Shown: one piece after another, positions 26,113 to 34,611 of the stretch
How positions within the stretch are numbered: the first letter of the stretch is position 1
Layout of the letters: each line of letters starts with the position of its first letter
Assembly: GCF_007830515.1 (NCBI RefSeq)
Contig: NZ_VLKT01000034.1
Location: 1-64,000, forward strand
Source: Mesorhizobium tianshanense
GTDB taxonomy: Bacteria; Pseudomonadota; Alphaproteobacteria; Rhizobiales; Rhizobiaceae
DNA: 64,000 nt
Direction: 5' to 3'
Program-made: the position numbers and the translations under genes
Notes under the pieces: model-generated
Databases searched by the model: none
Told to the model about the DNA's origin: nothing
Seen by the model: the letters and a program-made list of their open reading frames with translations, nothing else

Positions 26113-27078
26113 TCAGAATTTGAAGTTCGACATCTTGAACATTATGGCGTTGCCCAGCATTAGCCATGAGATCGAACCGCCTAACAGATACCAAGTCATC
26201 GGCTCGCCCCAGACGCTCTCGTAAAATTGCGGCATCAAGACCATGATGCCGACCATCAGCAGCGCCGGTACGGCGGTCAGGATGTAGGCCGACATGCGGC
26301 CCTCGGTCGAGATTGCTCGCACTTTGCGCCGCAGCTTTCCGCGCTCGCGGATGACCGACGACAGACCATCCAGGATTTCGCGCAGATTGCCGCCTGAACT
26401 GCTCTGGATCGACACAGCGGTGACGAACAGCGGCAGGTCTTCGTGTCCGACGCGCTCGAACAGCGAATGCAGCGCGGAAACCAGGTCGGAGCCATAGGTC
26501 ACTTCGTCGGCGATCACGCCGAATTCGGTGCCGATCGGATCGGCCATTTCACGCGCCACCATCGAGATCGCCACCGGAACCGGATGCCCTGCCTTGAGGC
26601 TTCGCGTGATGAGTTCCAGAGCTTCTGGAAGCTGCATTCCGAACATCTTGTGCCGCCGCTTGCGCAGGAACCGCAGGGTTATGATCGGAAAGACCAAACA
26701 CATGACCGCAAGCACTGCCAGTGCAATGATCAGCGGCAGGCCGTAGGAAACGGCAAACAGGCAGATGCCAAGCGCCAGACCCGACGTGATCAGCAGAAAT
26801 TTCGGCAGTGGTAGGACCATGCCGGACTGGATCCGCAGCTTCCGAATCCGGTCGAGTGAAAGCATCGAAGCACCGCCTTCCATCCCACGCTCTTTGCGCA
26901 GTTGGATCAGCACCTGCTCTTGGCTGAGCTTTTTCTCCTGCAGCTTCATTCGCCGATTGATCGCCATGCGGCGATCCCGGTGCCCGGCGTAAAGCAGGTA
27001 AAACGCTTCGGCGATCATGATGCCGGTCAGACCGGCGCCGGCATAAATGACATAGATGGCGCTGAATCCCTCGAGCAT
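26113..27078 (-). CDS. tadB: Tad pilus inner-membrane platform protein TadB
   Basis: The 321-residue protein begins with a membrane helix (VIYAGAGLTGIMIAEAFYLLY) and has the GspF-like domain (LPEALELITRSLKAGHPVPVAISMVAREM; FVTAVSIQSSSGGNLREILDGLSSVIRER) and C-terminal helices (ILTAVPALLMVGIMVLMP). It is the partner of TadC in the Flp pilus machine. It lies 3 bp after cpaF and directly before tadC, the standard order of Tad loci in rhizobia. Confidence 0.9.
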   Translation of the reverse strand: MLEGFSAIYVIYAGAGLTGIMIAEAFYLLYAGHRDRRMAINRRMKLQEKKLSQEQVLIQLRKERGMEGGASMLSLDRIRKLRIQSGMVLPLPKFLLITSGLALGICLFAVSYGLPLIIALAVLAVMCLVFPIITLRFLRKRRHKMFGMQLPEALELITRSLKAGHPVPVAISMVAREMADPIGTEFGVIADEVTYGSDLVSALHSLFERVGHEDLPLFVTAVSIQSSSGGNLREILDGLSSVIRERGKLRRKVRAISTEGRMSAYILTAVPALLMVGIMVLMPQFYESVWGEPMTWYLLGGSISWLMLGNAIMFKMSNFKF

Positions 27079-27081
27079 TGA

Positions 27082-28500
27082 TTATTCCTGCTGTCTGCCA
27101 GGCTCGAAATATCGCCCAGGAAATTCGATGCCCATCGCCTTCAGGTCTTCGAGGAAGCGCGGGCGCAGGCCCGTCGCCTCGAAGTGGCCAAGGATCGTCC
27201 CGTCCGCTTCTATGCCGGTGCGCACGAAGCGAAATATCTCCTGCATCTGGATCACGTCGCCTTCCATCCCGGTCACTTCGGCGACGCTCGTGACCTTGCG
27301 CTTGCCGTCGGAAAGCCGGGTAAGCTGCACGATGATGTCGAGCGCGCTTGCGATCTGGCTGCGGATCGACTGCACGGTCATCGGCATTCCGGTCATGCCG
27401 AGCATCTGTTCGAGACGGGAAATCGCGTCGCGCGGCGTGTTGGCATGAATGGTCGCCATCGAGCCTTCGTGGCCGGTGTTCATCGCCTGAAGCATGTCGA
27501 AGGCTTCCTCGCCGCGGCACTCGCCGAGGATGACGCGGTCCGGCCGCATGCGCAGCGCGTTTTTGACCAGATCGCGCTGCTTGAGTTCGCCGTGACCCTC
27601 GATATTGGCCGGCCTCGTCTCCATGCGCGCCACATGCGGCTGCTGCAATTGCAGTTCGGCCGCGTCTTCGATGGTGATCAGGCGCTCGTCTTCGGGGATG
27701 AAGGCCGACAGCGCGTTCAGCATCGTCGTCTTGCCGGTGCCGGTGCCGCCGGAAATAATCGTCGTCTTGCGGGCATGGACTGCGGCGGCAAGGACCTCGG
27801 CCATGTTCTGCGTGACCGCACCAAATTCAACGAGCTTATGCAGACCGAGCTTATTCTTGGAGAATTTGCGGATGGATACCAGCGGCCCGTCGACACCGAC
27901 CGGTCGGATGGCGGCATTGAAGCGTGAGCCGTCGAGCATGCGCGCGTCGACCATCGGCTGGGATTCATCGACGCGACGGCCGACGGCCGCAACGATCTTG
28001 TTGATGATGCGTATGAGGTGAGCTTCGTCCTTGAACGGAATATGCACCTGCTCGAGCTTGCCATGCCGCTCGACGAAGCAACTGCGATGGCCGTTGATCA
28101 GGATGTCGTTGATGGCTGGGTCTTTCAGCAACGGCTCGAGCGGGCCGAGGCCGACCATTTCGTCGACAATGTCATCCACCAGCGCGTCGAGTTCGGCGAC
28201 ATTGACCGCAAGCCGTTCGCCGCGCGCCTTCTCGGAGACGAAATCATGCACCTGCCGCCGCATCTCTTCGCGCGGCAGGCGCTCGAGCGCTACGAGGTTG
28301 ATCTCTTCGATCAGCATGCGGTGAATGCGCATTCTGGCGTCGAGGACCTTCGTGGGCTTTGCCGGTCCCACCTCGGGTTTCGGCGGGGCCGGCTTGCGTG
28401 TCGTCGGGATGACGATCGGCCGATGCTGGATTGGCGCCTGCTCGTGCCGGCTTTCCGGCGTGGCATCGCGTTTCTGGAGCGTCGAAAATCGGCTGATCAC
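27082..28500 (-). CDS. cpaF: Tad pilus assembly ATPase CpaF/TadA
   Basis: The 472-residue secretion ATPase has a proline-rich N-terminus, a helical domain (VDDIVDEMVGLGPLEPLLKDPAINDILING), Walker A ISGGTGTGKTTMLNAL, and the Walker B/His box region RMRPDRVILGECRGEEAFDMLQAMNTGHEGSMATIHAN. It powers both assembly and retraction of Flp pili at the cytoplasmic face of the TadB/TadC platform. The start overlaps the cpaE stop by four bases, showing coupling. Confidence 0.93.
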   Translation of the reverse strand: MISRFSTLQKRDATPESRHEQAPIQHRPIVIPTTRKPAPPKPEVGPAKPTKVLDARMRIHRMLIEEINLVALERLPREEMRRQVHDFVSEKARGERLAVNVAELDALVDDIVDEMVGLGPLEPLLKDPAINDILINGHRSCFVERHGKLEQVHIPFKDEAHLIRIINKIVAAVGRRVDESQPMVDARMLDGSRFNAAIRPVGVDGPLVSIRKFSKNKLGLHKLVEFGAVTQNMAEVLAAAVHARKTTIISGGTGTGKTTMLNALSAFIPEDERLITIEDAAELQLQQPHVARMETRPANIEGHGELKQRDLVKNALRMRPDRVILGECRGEEAFDMLQAMNTGHEGSMATIHANTPRDAISRLEQMLGMTGMPMTVQSIRSQIASALDIIVQLTRLSDGKRKVTSVAEVTGMEGDVIQMQEIFRFVRTGIEADGTILGHFEATGLRPRFLEDLKAMGIEFPGRYFEPGRQQE

Positions 28501-29708
28501 CCGGCTCTCCTCAAAAGACTTTTGCCGAGCCCGAACAGTGAACGCTTTTTCCGCGTTTCCGCCACGACCTCATCAGGCAGGACTATTCGCCTGAGATCGT
28601 TGACGAAATTCGCGTTAGGGTCGATCTCGTGCAGCGGAACGCCGCGATCGACGGCCTCGCGCACCAGCTTGTAATTGTTCGAGATGCCGCCGACGAAATG
28701 CTCGCCGAGGAATGCCTGGACGTCGGCCCGCTTGATGCCGCTTTCGAACAGGCGTTGTTCGAAGCGGTTGACGATGACGTTTGGCTTCACCTCCTTGCCC
28801 ACCGTCTCATAAACGGCCTGGATCAGCCGCTGCGTATGGCGCAGGCACGGCACGGTCATTTCGGCGACGATGTAGAGCTTGTTTGAGCCCAGCAGCACGG
28901 TCTCCGTCCAGGGAAACCACGTGCGCGGCATGTCGATGACGACATTGTCGAAATAGGCGGAGACGAGGTCCAGCATGCGGACAACCACGTCGGCGTTGAA
29001 CGTGCGCATCTCCGCTGGCCGCGCAGGCGCAGCCAGCACACAGAGACCGCTCGCATGTTTCGAGAGCATCACGTCAAGAAGCTGGCGGTCAAGGCGTTCC
29101 GGCTGATTCTCGATTTCGTTGATGTCAAAGCGTGGCTCGAGGTCGAGATATTCGGCGCATGAGCCTTGCTGGAAATTGAGATCGACTACGCAGGTCGACG
29201 ATCCGCGCGTTACCGAATGGTGGAGCTGGAACGCGGTTTGCAGCGTCAGCGTGGTGGTGCCTACCCCCCCGGCGGCGGGCATGAACGTGTAGATTTGCGA
29301 CTCGGTGTTCTCTTCGCGCCCCGGTCCCTCAAGCGCGCGAACGCAGGAGCGAACAAGATCGGCGGTGGTCAGCGGCTTGACCAGAAAATCGGCGACCTGA
29401 AGCTGAACCAGGATGCGCGCGGCGGACGCATTGAATTCCTGAGTCACAACGATGATTGCAGCGCGCCTCTCGAGTCGCCGCGTAATGCGCTGCAGCGCCT
29501 CGATCTCGTTGAGCTTGGCCGCATCCATGTCGACGATCACCGCGCTGCAATCAGCCTCCTGGATTTCGCCGCGTAACTCGGTGACGTTCTTCTCGACCGT
29601 AACAAGCGCAACCGCCTCCGACGAGGCGAACGCCGTCCTCGTTTTCTGCACAAAGCTCTTGTCGGTGGAAACAAGCACGATCCGCTTGGTTTTTCCGGGA
29701 TTTGCCAT
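28497..29708 (-). CDS. cpaE: Tad pilus localisation ATPase CpaE/TadZ
   Basis: The 403-residue protein has an N-terminal receiver-like domain (about 8-130: RIVLVSTDKSFVQKTRTAFAS through ILVQLQVADFLVKPL) and a MinD/ParA-like domain with the P-loop variant PAAGGVGTTTLTLQ. TadZ/CpaE places the pilus machine at the cell pole. The P-loop carries GVGTTT where GKGGVGKTT is usual, so the classical lysine signature is altered, as is common in TadZ proteins. ATG 29708 starts MANPGKTKRI. Confidence 0.88.
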   Translation of the reverse strand: MANPGKTKRIVLVSTDKSFVQKTRTAFASSEAVALVTVEKNVTELRGEIQEADCSAVIVDMDAAKLNEIEALQRITRRLERRAAIIVVTQEFNASAARILVQLQVADFLVKPLTTADLVRSCVRALEGPGREENTESQIYTFMPAAGGVGTTTLTLQTAFQLHHSVTRGSSTCVVDLNFQQGSCAEYLDLEPRFDINEIENQPERLDRQLLDVMLSKHASGLCVLAAPARPAEMRTFNADVVVRMLDLVSAYFDNVVIDMPRTWFPWTETVLLGSNKLYIVAEMTVPCLRHTQRLIQAVYETVGKEVKPNVIVNRFEQRLFESGIKRADVQAFLGEHFVGGISNNYKLVREAVDRGVPLHEIDPNANFVNDLRRIVLPDEVVAETRKKRSLFGLGKSLLRRAG

Positions 29709-29737
29709 TCTTCTCGCCCGCGCGTTTGGTGGCCTGA

Positions 29738-30007
29738 TCAGTAACCGGCCGTGGGTTGCGATGCTTTTTCCTCGACCGCTTTCGGGGCCGCGCTTGGCTG
29801 GGCGCCGCGGTCTGCTGGCACCCGAAGCCGGGTGCGTTCGACGCCCTCAGGCCACGGATCGACCATCTGCATCACGGTGTTGGCCGCCATCGCATTGCCC
29901 GCGCCTCGGGTCAGCCCGTCGAGACGCATCGTCTCCTCGGTGGCACAACCGCTGGCAGAGGCAAGCATTGCGACGGCGCCGACCAATGAAAGCGTTCGCA
30001 TGCTCAT
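29738..30007 (-). CDS. Small lipoprotein of the Tad cluster
   Basis: This 89-residue protein has a signal peptide and lipobox (LSLVGAVAMLASASGCATEE), then a short mature part (NAMAANTVMQMVDPWPEGVERTRLRVPADRG). It lies between cpaC and cpaE, where many Tad loci carry cpaD, but it is far shorter than CpaD and shows no clear similarity to it. Its start overlaps the cpaC stop. It is probably an outer-membrane lipoprotein aiding secretin assembly, by position only. Confidence 0.65.
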   Translation of the reverse strand: MSMRTLSLVGAVAMLASASGCATEETMRLDGLTRGAGNAMAANTVMQMVDPWPEGVERTRLRVPADRGAQPSAAPKAVEEKASQPTAGY

Positions 30008-31440
30008 TCCTTTGGGAGATCGAGGAAGTGGCCGACTTTTTTGGCCGGAGCGGCAGCGTCGGTTGCGGTCCCGCCATTGTGGGCGGCGTTGGCGGTTTTC
30101 ACCTCCTCCACATTGCCCAGAAAATAATCGACATTGCTTGCCGGCAAGGTGCCGTCAGCCGGCGTCAGCGGCTTCTTCGATGGGTCCATCGGCTTAACGA
30201 GGTACGGCGTGACGATGATGACCAGGTCCGTTTCGCGCCGCTGATACGCTCTGGAACTGAACAGCGGGCCGAGCACCGGCAACTTGCCCAGACCTGGAAC
30301 GCGCTGCTGAACCATGTCGTTCTCGCTTTGCAGCAAGCCCGCCATCATGAAACTCTGACCGCCTTTCAGATCGATCGACGTGTGCGCGCGCCGCACCACG
30401 AAACCCGGGATGGAGATGTTGCCGATATTGTAGGAAGCCGATCTATCGATCGAGGAGACCTCCGGCTCGATGTCGAGAGCGATCAGGCCGTCGCTGAGCA
30501 CGGTCGGTGTGAAGTCCAGGCTGACGCCGAACTTTTTGTATTCGACTGAGATCTTGCCGTCCTCTTCCGAGACTGGGATCGGAAACTCGCCGCCCGCCAG
30601 GAAGCTCGCTTTTTCACCCGAGCGCGCAATCAGGTTCGGTTCGGCAAGACGTCGCGCGACACCGCGGTCTTCCAGAGCCTTGATGGCGACATCGATTGAC
30701 ACGCCGTTGGAGAGAAGGCCGCCGATGAGCTGTGCCGCGGGAGCCGCCTTAGAAACCGAAGGGGTAGAGTTGAATGAGACGCCGCCATTGCTGCCGATGT
30801 ATGTCACGCCGATTTTGGTGCCGAGTTCCTGTCCCACCTGCCGGTTGATTTCGACGAAGCGCACATTCAGCTGAACCTGCTGCGACGAGGAAATATTGAC
30901 CGAGTTGATGACCGTTTCTTCGCCCGAAAAATTGGTGGCGATCCGAGTCGCCTTATCAACCGCCAACGCATCTTCGGCTGAGCCGGACAGAACAAGCCGG
31001 CCATTCGCCGAGCTAACCTTTATGTTGGCCCCCGGCACGCTGTCGCGGATGGTGCTGGCCAAACGGTCGGTGTCGAGCGTCACCTCGATGTCCATCGTAC
31101 CGACCAGTTTCTTGTTTTCGTCGAAGAGAGCGATGCCCGTGGTGCCGAGATTACTGCCGAGCAGGTAGAAGGAGCGGTCCGTCAGTGGCTTGACGTTGGC
31201 GATCTCTGGATCGCCGATGACGATCTCGTAGAACGGCACATCGGTCTTGATCGTTCTGGGCTTTCCCCTGGCGAGCTTGATCGAGATGTTTTTGGTCGAG
31301 GTAATGTAAACCACGCCGTTGCCGGCCTCAGCGTTTCCAACGCCAACCAGAAAGTGTCCCGCCGCAAACGAGATCGCCAGCAAGGCTATTCCGGCAGCAT
31401 GCGCGCCGCTCCGACACAAATTGCCCACCCACCCAAACAT
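30004..31440 (-). CDS. cpaC: Tad pilus outer-membrane secretin CpaC/RcpA
   Basis: Start chosen at ATG 31440, 41 bp after the cpaB stop, with GGGGACAGG upstream. The frame opens further but would overlap cpaB. The 478-residue product has a signal peptide, an N-terminal pilus/secretin domain (SIKLARGKPRTIKTDVPFYEIVIGDPEIANV), a BON-like segment (GRLVLSGSAEDALAVDKATRIA) and the secretin core (VEINRQVGQELGTKIGV; FLAGGEFPIPVSEEDG; FMMAGLLQSEN; VPGLGKLPVLGPLFSSR). It forms the outer-membrane ring through which the Flp pilus passes. Confidence 0.9.
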   Translation of the reverse strand: MFGWVGNLCRSGAHAAGIALLAISFAAGHFLVGVGNAEAGNGVVYITSTKNISIKLARGKPRTIKTDVPFYEIVIGDPEIANVKPLTDRSFYLLGSNLGTTGIALFDENKKLVGTMDIEVTLDTDRLASTIRDSVPGANIKVSSANGRLVLSGSAEDALAVDKATRIATNFSGEETVINSVNISSSQQVQLNVRFVEINRQVGQELGTKIGVTYIGSNGGVSFNSTPSVSKAAPAAQLIGGLLSNGVSIDVAIKALEDRGVARRLAEPNLIARSGEKASFLAGGEFPIPVSEEDGKISVEYKKFGVSLDFTPTVLSDGLIALDIEPEVSSIDRSASYNIGNISIPGFVVRRAHTSIDLKGGQSFMMAGLLQSENDMVQQRVPGLGKLPVLGPLFSSRAYQRRETDLVIIVTPYLVKPMDPSKKPLTPADGTLPASNVDYFLGNVEEVKTANAAHNGGTATDAAAPAKKVGHFLDLPKE

Positions 31441-31480
31441 TGCCTGTCCCCAAAAATCCGGCACCCCTGCCGGTGTCGTG

Positions 31481-32404
31481 TCACTTGTCCGGCGCAACAA
31501 CCTGATAGGATTGCGGGTTGGTGCCGCGCGTCACGATCACGGTCTTGAATTTTTGCGCTTCCGGCCCCTCTGCGGCGATCGCCTCGATGACTGCGACCGC
31601 AGCATCCGACGCGCCGGCCACCGAGCCGCCGAATGAAGAGATGGTCGTCAAACCGTCTGTCGAACCACCGCCTTCGCTTGAGGCGCGCAGCGACAGCGAC
31701 AGCGTGCCCACCGTGCGGCCCAGCGCCACCTTCTGCGCGCCCTCGGCATTGACCTCGATGGTCACAGAATTAGCGATCTGCGGACTGATCTGCCGCTCGT
31801 CGGCGCCCTGGCCGACGGTCAGCACCTTGGCGCTCTCGACCACGATCTCACTGGTCAGCGTCGAACCAGCCGCGCCTTCGGCATTTTTCGCGACTTCGGT
31901 GATGGCGCCGGCGTCGCGCGTCAGCACCACGTCGACATGGTCGCCGGGCATAACGAAGCCGCCGACGCCGGCTATTTCGTCGGTGCGGATTGTCACCGCC
32001 CGCATGCCGGGCGAAAGCAGGTTCGACAGCGTCGCGCGCCCATTGGGACCCGACAGTTTTGCAAGCAAAAGCGGCTCGTTGATCTCGAGGGGTGAAAGCA
32101 CGACACGGCTTCCCTCGGCCAAAGCTTCGTTGATCGTCGTGAAGGCGCCCTGCGGAAGCGAATCCTGCGGCCACGGAATTTCCGCCAGTTGCGTCCGCTC
32201 TAGCGCCATGCCGAAGCGCAGCGGCGCCCTGGCGACGACGATCGTCTGAAACTGCATCGCCGGCGGCGCGGGTGTCGGAACTGCGAGCGAAATCTCTCCG
32301 GCACGAGCGTTTGTTTCGCTCTTAATCCAGAGATCGGCGGCAAAGATCGAGGCCGCGCCGAACACCGCGGCGATGCCGATCATTGTAATGGCTTTGCCCT
32401 TCAC
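31481..32404 (-). CDS. cpaB: Tad pilus assembly protein CpaB/RcpC
   Basis: Start set at GTG 32404 (VKGKAITMIGIAAVFG), which gives the usual short positively charged N-terminus before the membrane helix. A GTG at 32425 is possible, but its Shine-Dalgarno is too close. The protein has the SAF domain (FQTIVVARAPLRFGMALERTQLAEIPWP) and RcpC-type domain (VTIRTDEIAGVGGFVMPGDHVDVVLTR). CpaB is a periplasmic partner of the secretin. It is the first gene of the cluster. No flp pilin or cpaA peptidase gene is found upstream. Confidence 0.87.
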   Translation of the reverse strand: MKGKAITMIGIAAVFGAASIFAADLWIKSETNARAGEISLAVPTPAPPAMQFQTIVVARAPLRFGMALERTQLAEIPWPQDSLPQGAFTTINEALAEGSRVVLSPLEINEPLLLAKLSGPNGRATLSNLLSPGMRAVTIRTDEIAGVGGFVMPGDHVDVVLTRDAGAITEVAKNAEGAAGSTLTSEIVVESAKVLTVGQGADERQISPQIANSVTIEVNAEGAQKVALGRTVGTLSLSLRASSEGGGSTDGLTTISSFGGSVAGASDAAVAVIEAIAAEGPEAQKFKTVIVTRGTNPQSYQVVAPDK

Positions 32405-32425
32405 GCCCGATACCTCAAAATGCAC

Positions 32426-32962
32426 CCTTCTCGTCTTTTGTCTTTGGCGGACGCTACCGGGCGATTCTGAACAATTAGAAAGTTTGCTTATTCGAATTGG
32501 AGCTATCGTTGCGTCTGGTTACCGAACCCTTGGACGTTTGGCCGCAGTTTGAGTGAGCGCATTTACTTTTGGGTCGAAATTCACTTGGCTTCGACGTTTC
32601 CGGCACGCCGTCACGTTGTTGCTTACCCCACACGGTCAATGCGTAGCCGAGCAAGCGGCTGGCGCGGCAAAGCGGCTACAGCGCGCAGCACCACAGATCA
32701 AAGTTCCGCAGGAGGCGCCGGCGCAAGGTTTTCTGCTATGAAGGCTCTCCGGCGCCCTTGCCTAAACCGTCGAAGGGTCTGCTTTTGGGCAGCTCCAACG
32801 CACCCCCGAACGGCCGAGATTGGCGCATTGCTGCCGTCAGCCGGCAACCGCTACCAGGATGAGGAAGGACAAACAGGTCGCCGGAAGGCGCCAGGCCACT
32901 GTTCACTTGCTATGCGTTGGAATGTGCATATATTGTGCGTATGAGGAGGTTGGAGATTTGTC
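32426..32962. other. Intergenic region upstream of the Tad cluster and of the Xre-RES pair
   Basis: This non-coding stretch must hold the promoter of the minus-strand Tad operon and that of the plus-strand toxin-antitoxin pair. I find no Flp pilin frame in it. TGTGCATATA and TGTGCGTATG recur 11 bp apart at 32923-32943, just before the antitoxin gene, and may be its operator half-sites. Confidence 0.4.
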
Positions 32963-33349
32963 ATGACCCACGCACAGCTCGCACAATCGAAAGTGGTCTC
33001 AGGCTTTGTCGACAGCCTTCAGGAGCCGCGTACGCCTTATATCTCGCCGAAGCGCCTGTCGCAGGCGCTTGGCGTGAAGGTGGCCAATCTGGCACAGTTG
33101 ACCGGGGTTCATCGAAACACGCTCCGCAATCCCTCTTCGGAACGCCTGCAGGGCCGGATGCGCGAGATGGTGAAAGTGATCTCGGCGGCGACGGAACTCA
33201 CCGGCAATGTTGACAAGGCGATCTACTGGTATCGCAACGAGCCCATCGCGGACTATGGCCACCGCACGGCGGCCGAACTCGTCGCGGACGGCCAAGTCGA
33301 AGCAGTCCTGGCCTTCATCCGGGATCTCGAGAACGGGGCGCGCGGGTGA
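32963..33349 (+). CDS. Xre/MbcA/ParS-type antitoxin
   Basis: The 128-residue protein has a helix-turn-helix-like N-terminal part (ISPKRLSQALGVKVANLAQLTGVHRNTLRN) and a C-terminal toxin-binding domain ending GHRTAAELVADGQVEAVLAFIRDLENG, the signature of antitoxins paired with RES toxins. GAGGAGG is upstream. It overlaps the toxin gene by four bases. It should neutralise the toxin and repress the operon, with a candidate operator in the 11-bp spaced repeats at 32923-32943. It probably stabilises the island. Confidence 0.88.
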   Translation: MTHAQLAQSKVVSGFVDSLQEPRTPYISPKRLSQALGVKVANLAQLTGVHRNTLRNPSSERLQGRMREMVKVISAATELTGNVDKAIYWYRNEPIADYGHRTAAELVADGQVEAVLAFIRDLENGARG

Positions 33350-33870
33350 AGGTCACCCGCGTCGGGCCGGACGAGATCTTCCATCGCTATCTGACACCCA
33401 AATGGGCTTTTCTGCCCACGAGTGGCACGGGAGCAGCGATCGACGGCGGACGTTTCAACCGGCCAGGCGTCGAAGCGCTCTATCTGTCCCGTTCGACGCA
33501 GACGGCTCTTGACGAATACAAGCAGGGCGCCAGCATCGTCCCGCCGGCAACGCTTGCCGCCTACAAGATCACGCTCGGCGAGGTGGCCGACCTTTCTCAA
33601 GGGTTCGACCCAAACGTCTGGGACGGCGCCTGGCAGGAATGGGATTGTGCCTGGCGCCAGGTCGCTCGCATTGACAAAAAGGTCCCGCCATCGTGGAAGC
33701 TCGCGGACCTGATCATCACTGCCGGGCTTCGCGGCATCCTGTTCCCGTCGCTGCGTCACGCCGGCGGCACCAATCTGGTGATCTTTCCGGCCAATCTTGT
33801 CGACGGCGATCATGTCGCGGTTCACGATCCCGATGACCGGCTGCCGCACGACCAGGCGTCCTGGTCCTGA
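33346..33870 (+). CDS. RES-domain toxin
   Basis: The 174-residue protein starts at a GTG overlapping the antitoxin stop. It shows the RES-domain features: the N-terminal FHRYLTPKWAFLPTSGTGAAIDGGRFNRPG (arginine and G-RFN-G region), LYLSRSTQTALDEYKQ (tyrosine, glutamate) and the late serine region GLRGILFPSLRHAGGTNLVIF. RES toxins degrade or modify NAD+, arresting growth. The size fits the family and the frame is intact. The gene pair is typical of mobile elements and is placed next to scpB/DUF1403. Confidence 0.88.
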   Translation: MKVTRVGPDEIFHRYLTPKWAFLPTSGTGAAIDGGRFNRPGVEALYLSRSTQTALDEYKQGASIVPPATLAAYKITLGEVADLSQGFDPNVWDGAWQEWDCAWRQVARIDKKVPPSWKLADLIITAGLRGILFPSLRHAGGTNLVIFPANLVDGDHVAVHDPDDRLPHDQASWS

Positions 33871-33911
33871 GTCATCAACTGTCTCTGTGGTCGCAACGCG
33901 ACAACGCCCGC

Positions 33912-34609
33912 TCACGACACCTGGTCCTCAACGACATCGTCCTCGCCCTCCCTGTTAGCCAAACCGGCTGGAATACCGCCGGCCAGGAGCTTTTCCTTCG
34001 ACAGGAGCCCGGCATCTTCAAGCGCCTCGAAATCCGGCAGCTGCCGCAGCGTGGCGAGCCCGAACTGCGACAGGAAATTTTTGGTCGTCACATAGATATA
34101 GGGCGCCCCCGGCTGCGGGCTGCGCGGTCCCGAGGCGATCAACTCCTGCGCGCGCAGCACGCCGATCAGGTCGCGCGATACCTCCTTGCCGAAAAAGCTC
34201 GACAGCTCACCCCGGGTGATCGGCTGGAAATAGGCGATGCACATCAAAACCAGCGCCTCCGCCTGCGACAGTTCTTTTGCCCCTCGCCCGCTGCCGTGCC
34301 GAAGGCGGCGCGGATGGCGTCGCCAAAAATTTTGGTCCGGTGCTGCCAGCCGCCGGCGACCGCGACCAGCTCATGGGGGCGGCCGGCGAACTCGGCGCGA
34401 ATATCGTCGATGATCAGCTCGAGATTGCAGTTTTTTCCCACTACCCGCGCCAGCACCTCGCGCGGCACCGGGTCGCTGGCCGCAAAGATCACCGCTTCGA
34501 CCCGGCCCATCCATTCGCGCCAGCGCAGCTCCGGCGGCAGGTGGTCCAATTCCGTGTCGAGCAACACAGGCTGTTCGTTCGGTTTGCGGCGGGCAGAGGC
34601 TTCGTTCAT
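33912..34609 (-). pseudogene. scpB: Segregation and condensation protein ScpB homologue, frameshifted
   Basis: From ATG 34609 the frame gives MNEASARRKPNEQPVLL and WREWMGRVEAVIFAASDPVPREVLARVVG, the first winged helix of ScpB. At about 34260-34285 (a GGGGCAAAAG stretch) the frame breaks. The continuation ELSQAEALVLMCIAYFQPITRGELSSFFGKEVSRDLIGVLR, then GAPYIYVTTKNFLSQFGL, lies one frame over and runs to 33912. Without the break the product would be about 232 residues. The break may be a real mutation or sequence error. The gene starts 3 bp after a DUF1403 gene, a pairing seen on rhizobial plasmids and islands, where ScpB paralogues may help element maintenance. Confidence 0.8.
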
Positions 34610-34611
34610 CC

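Noticed and set aside
29738..30007. Calling the small lipoprotein CpaD
   Set aside because: At 89 residues it is far too short and no CpaD motif is visible; only the position agrees.
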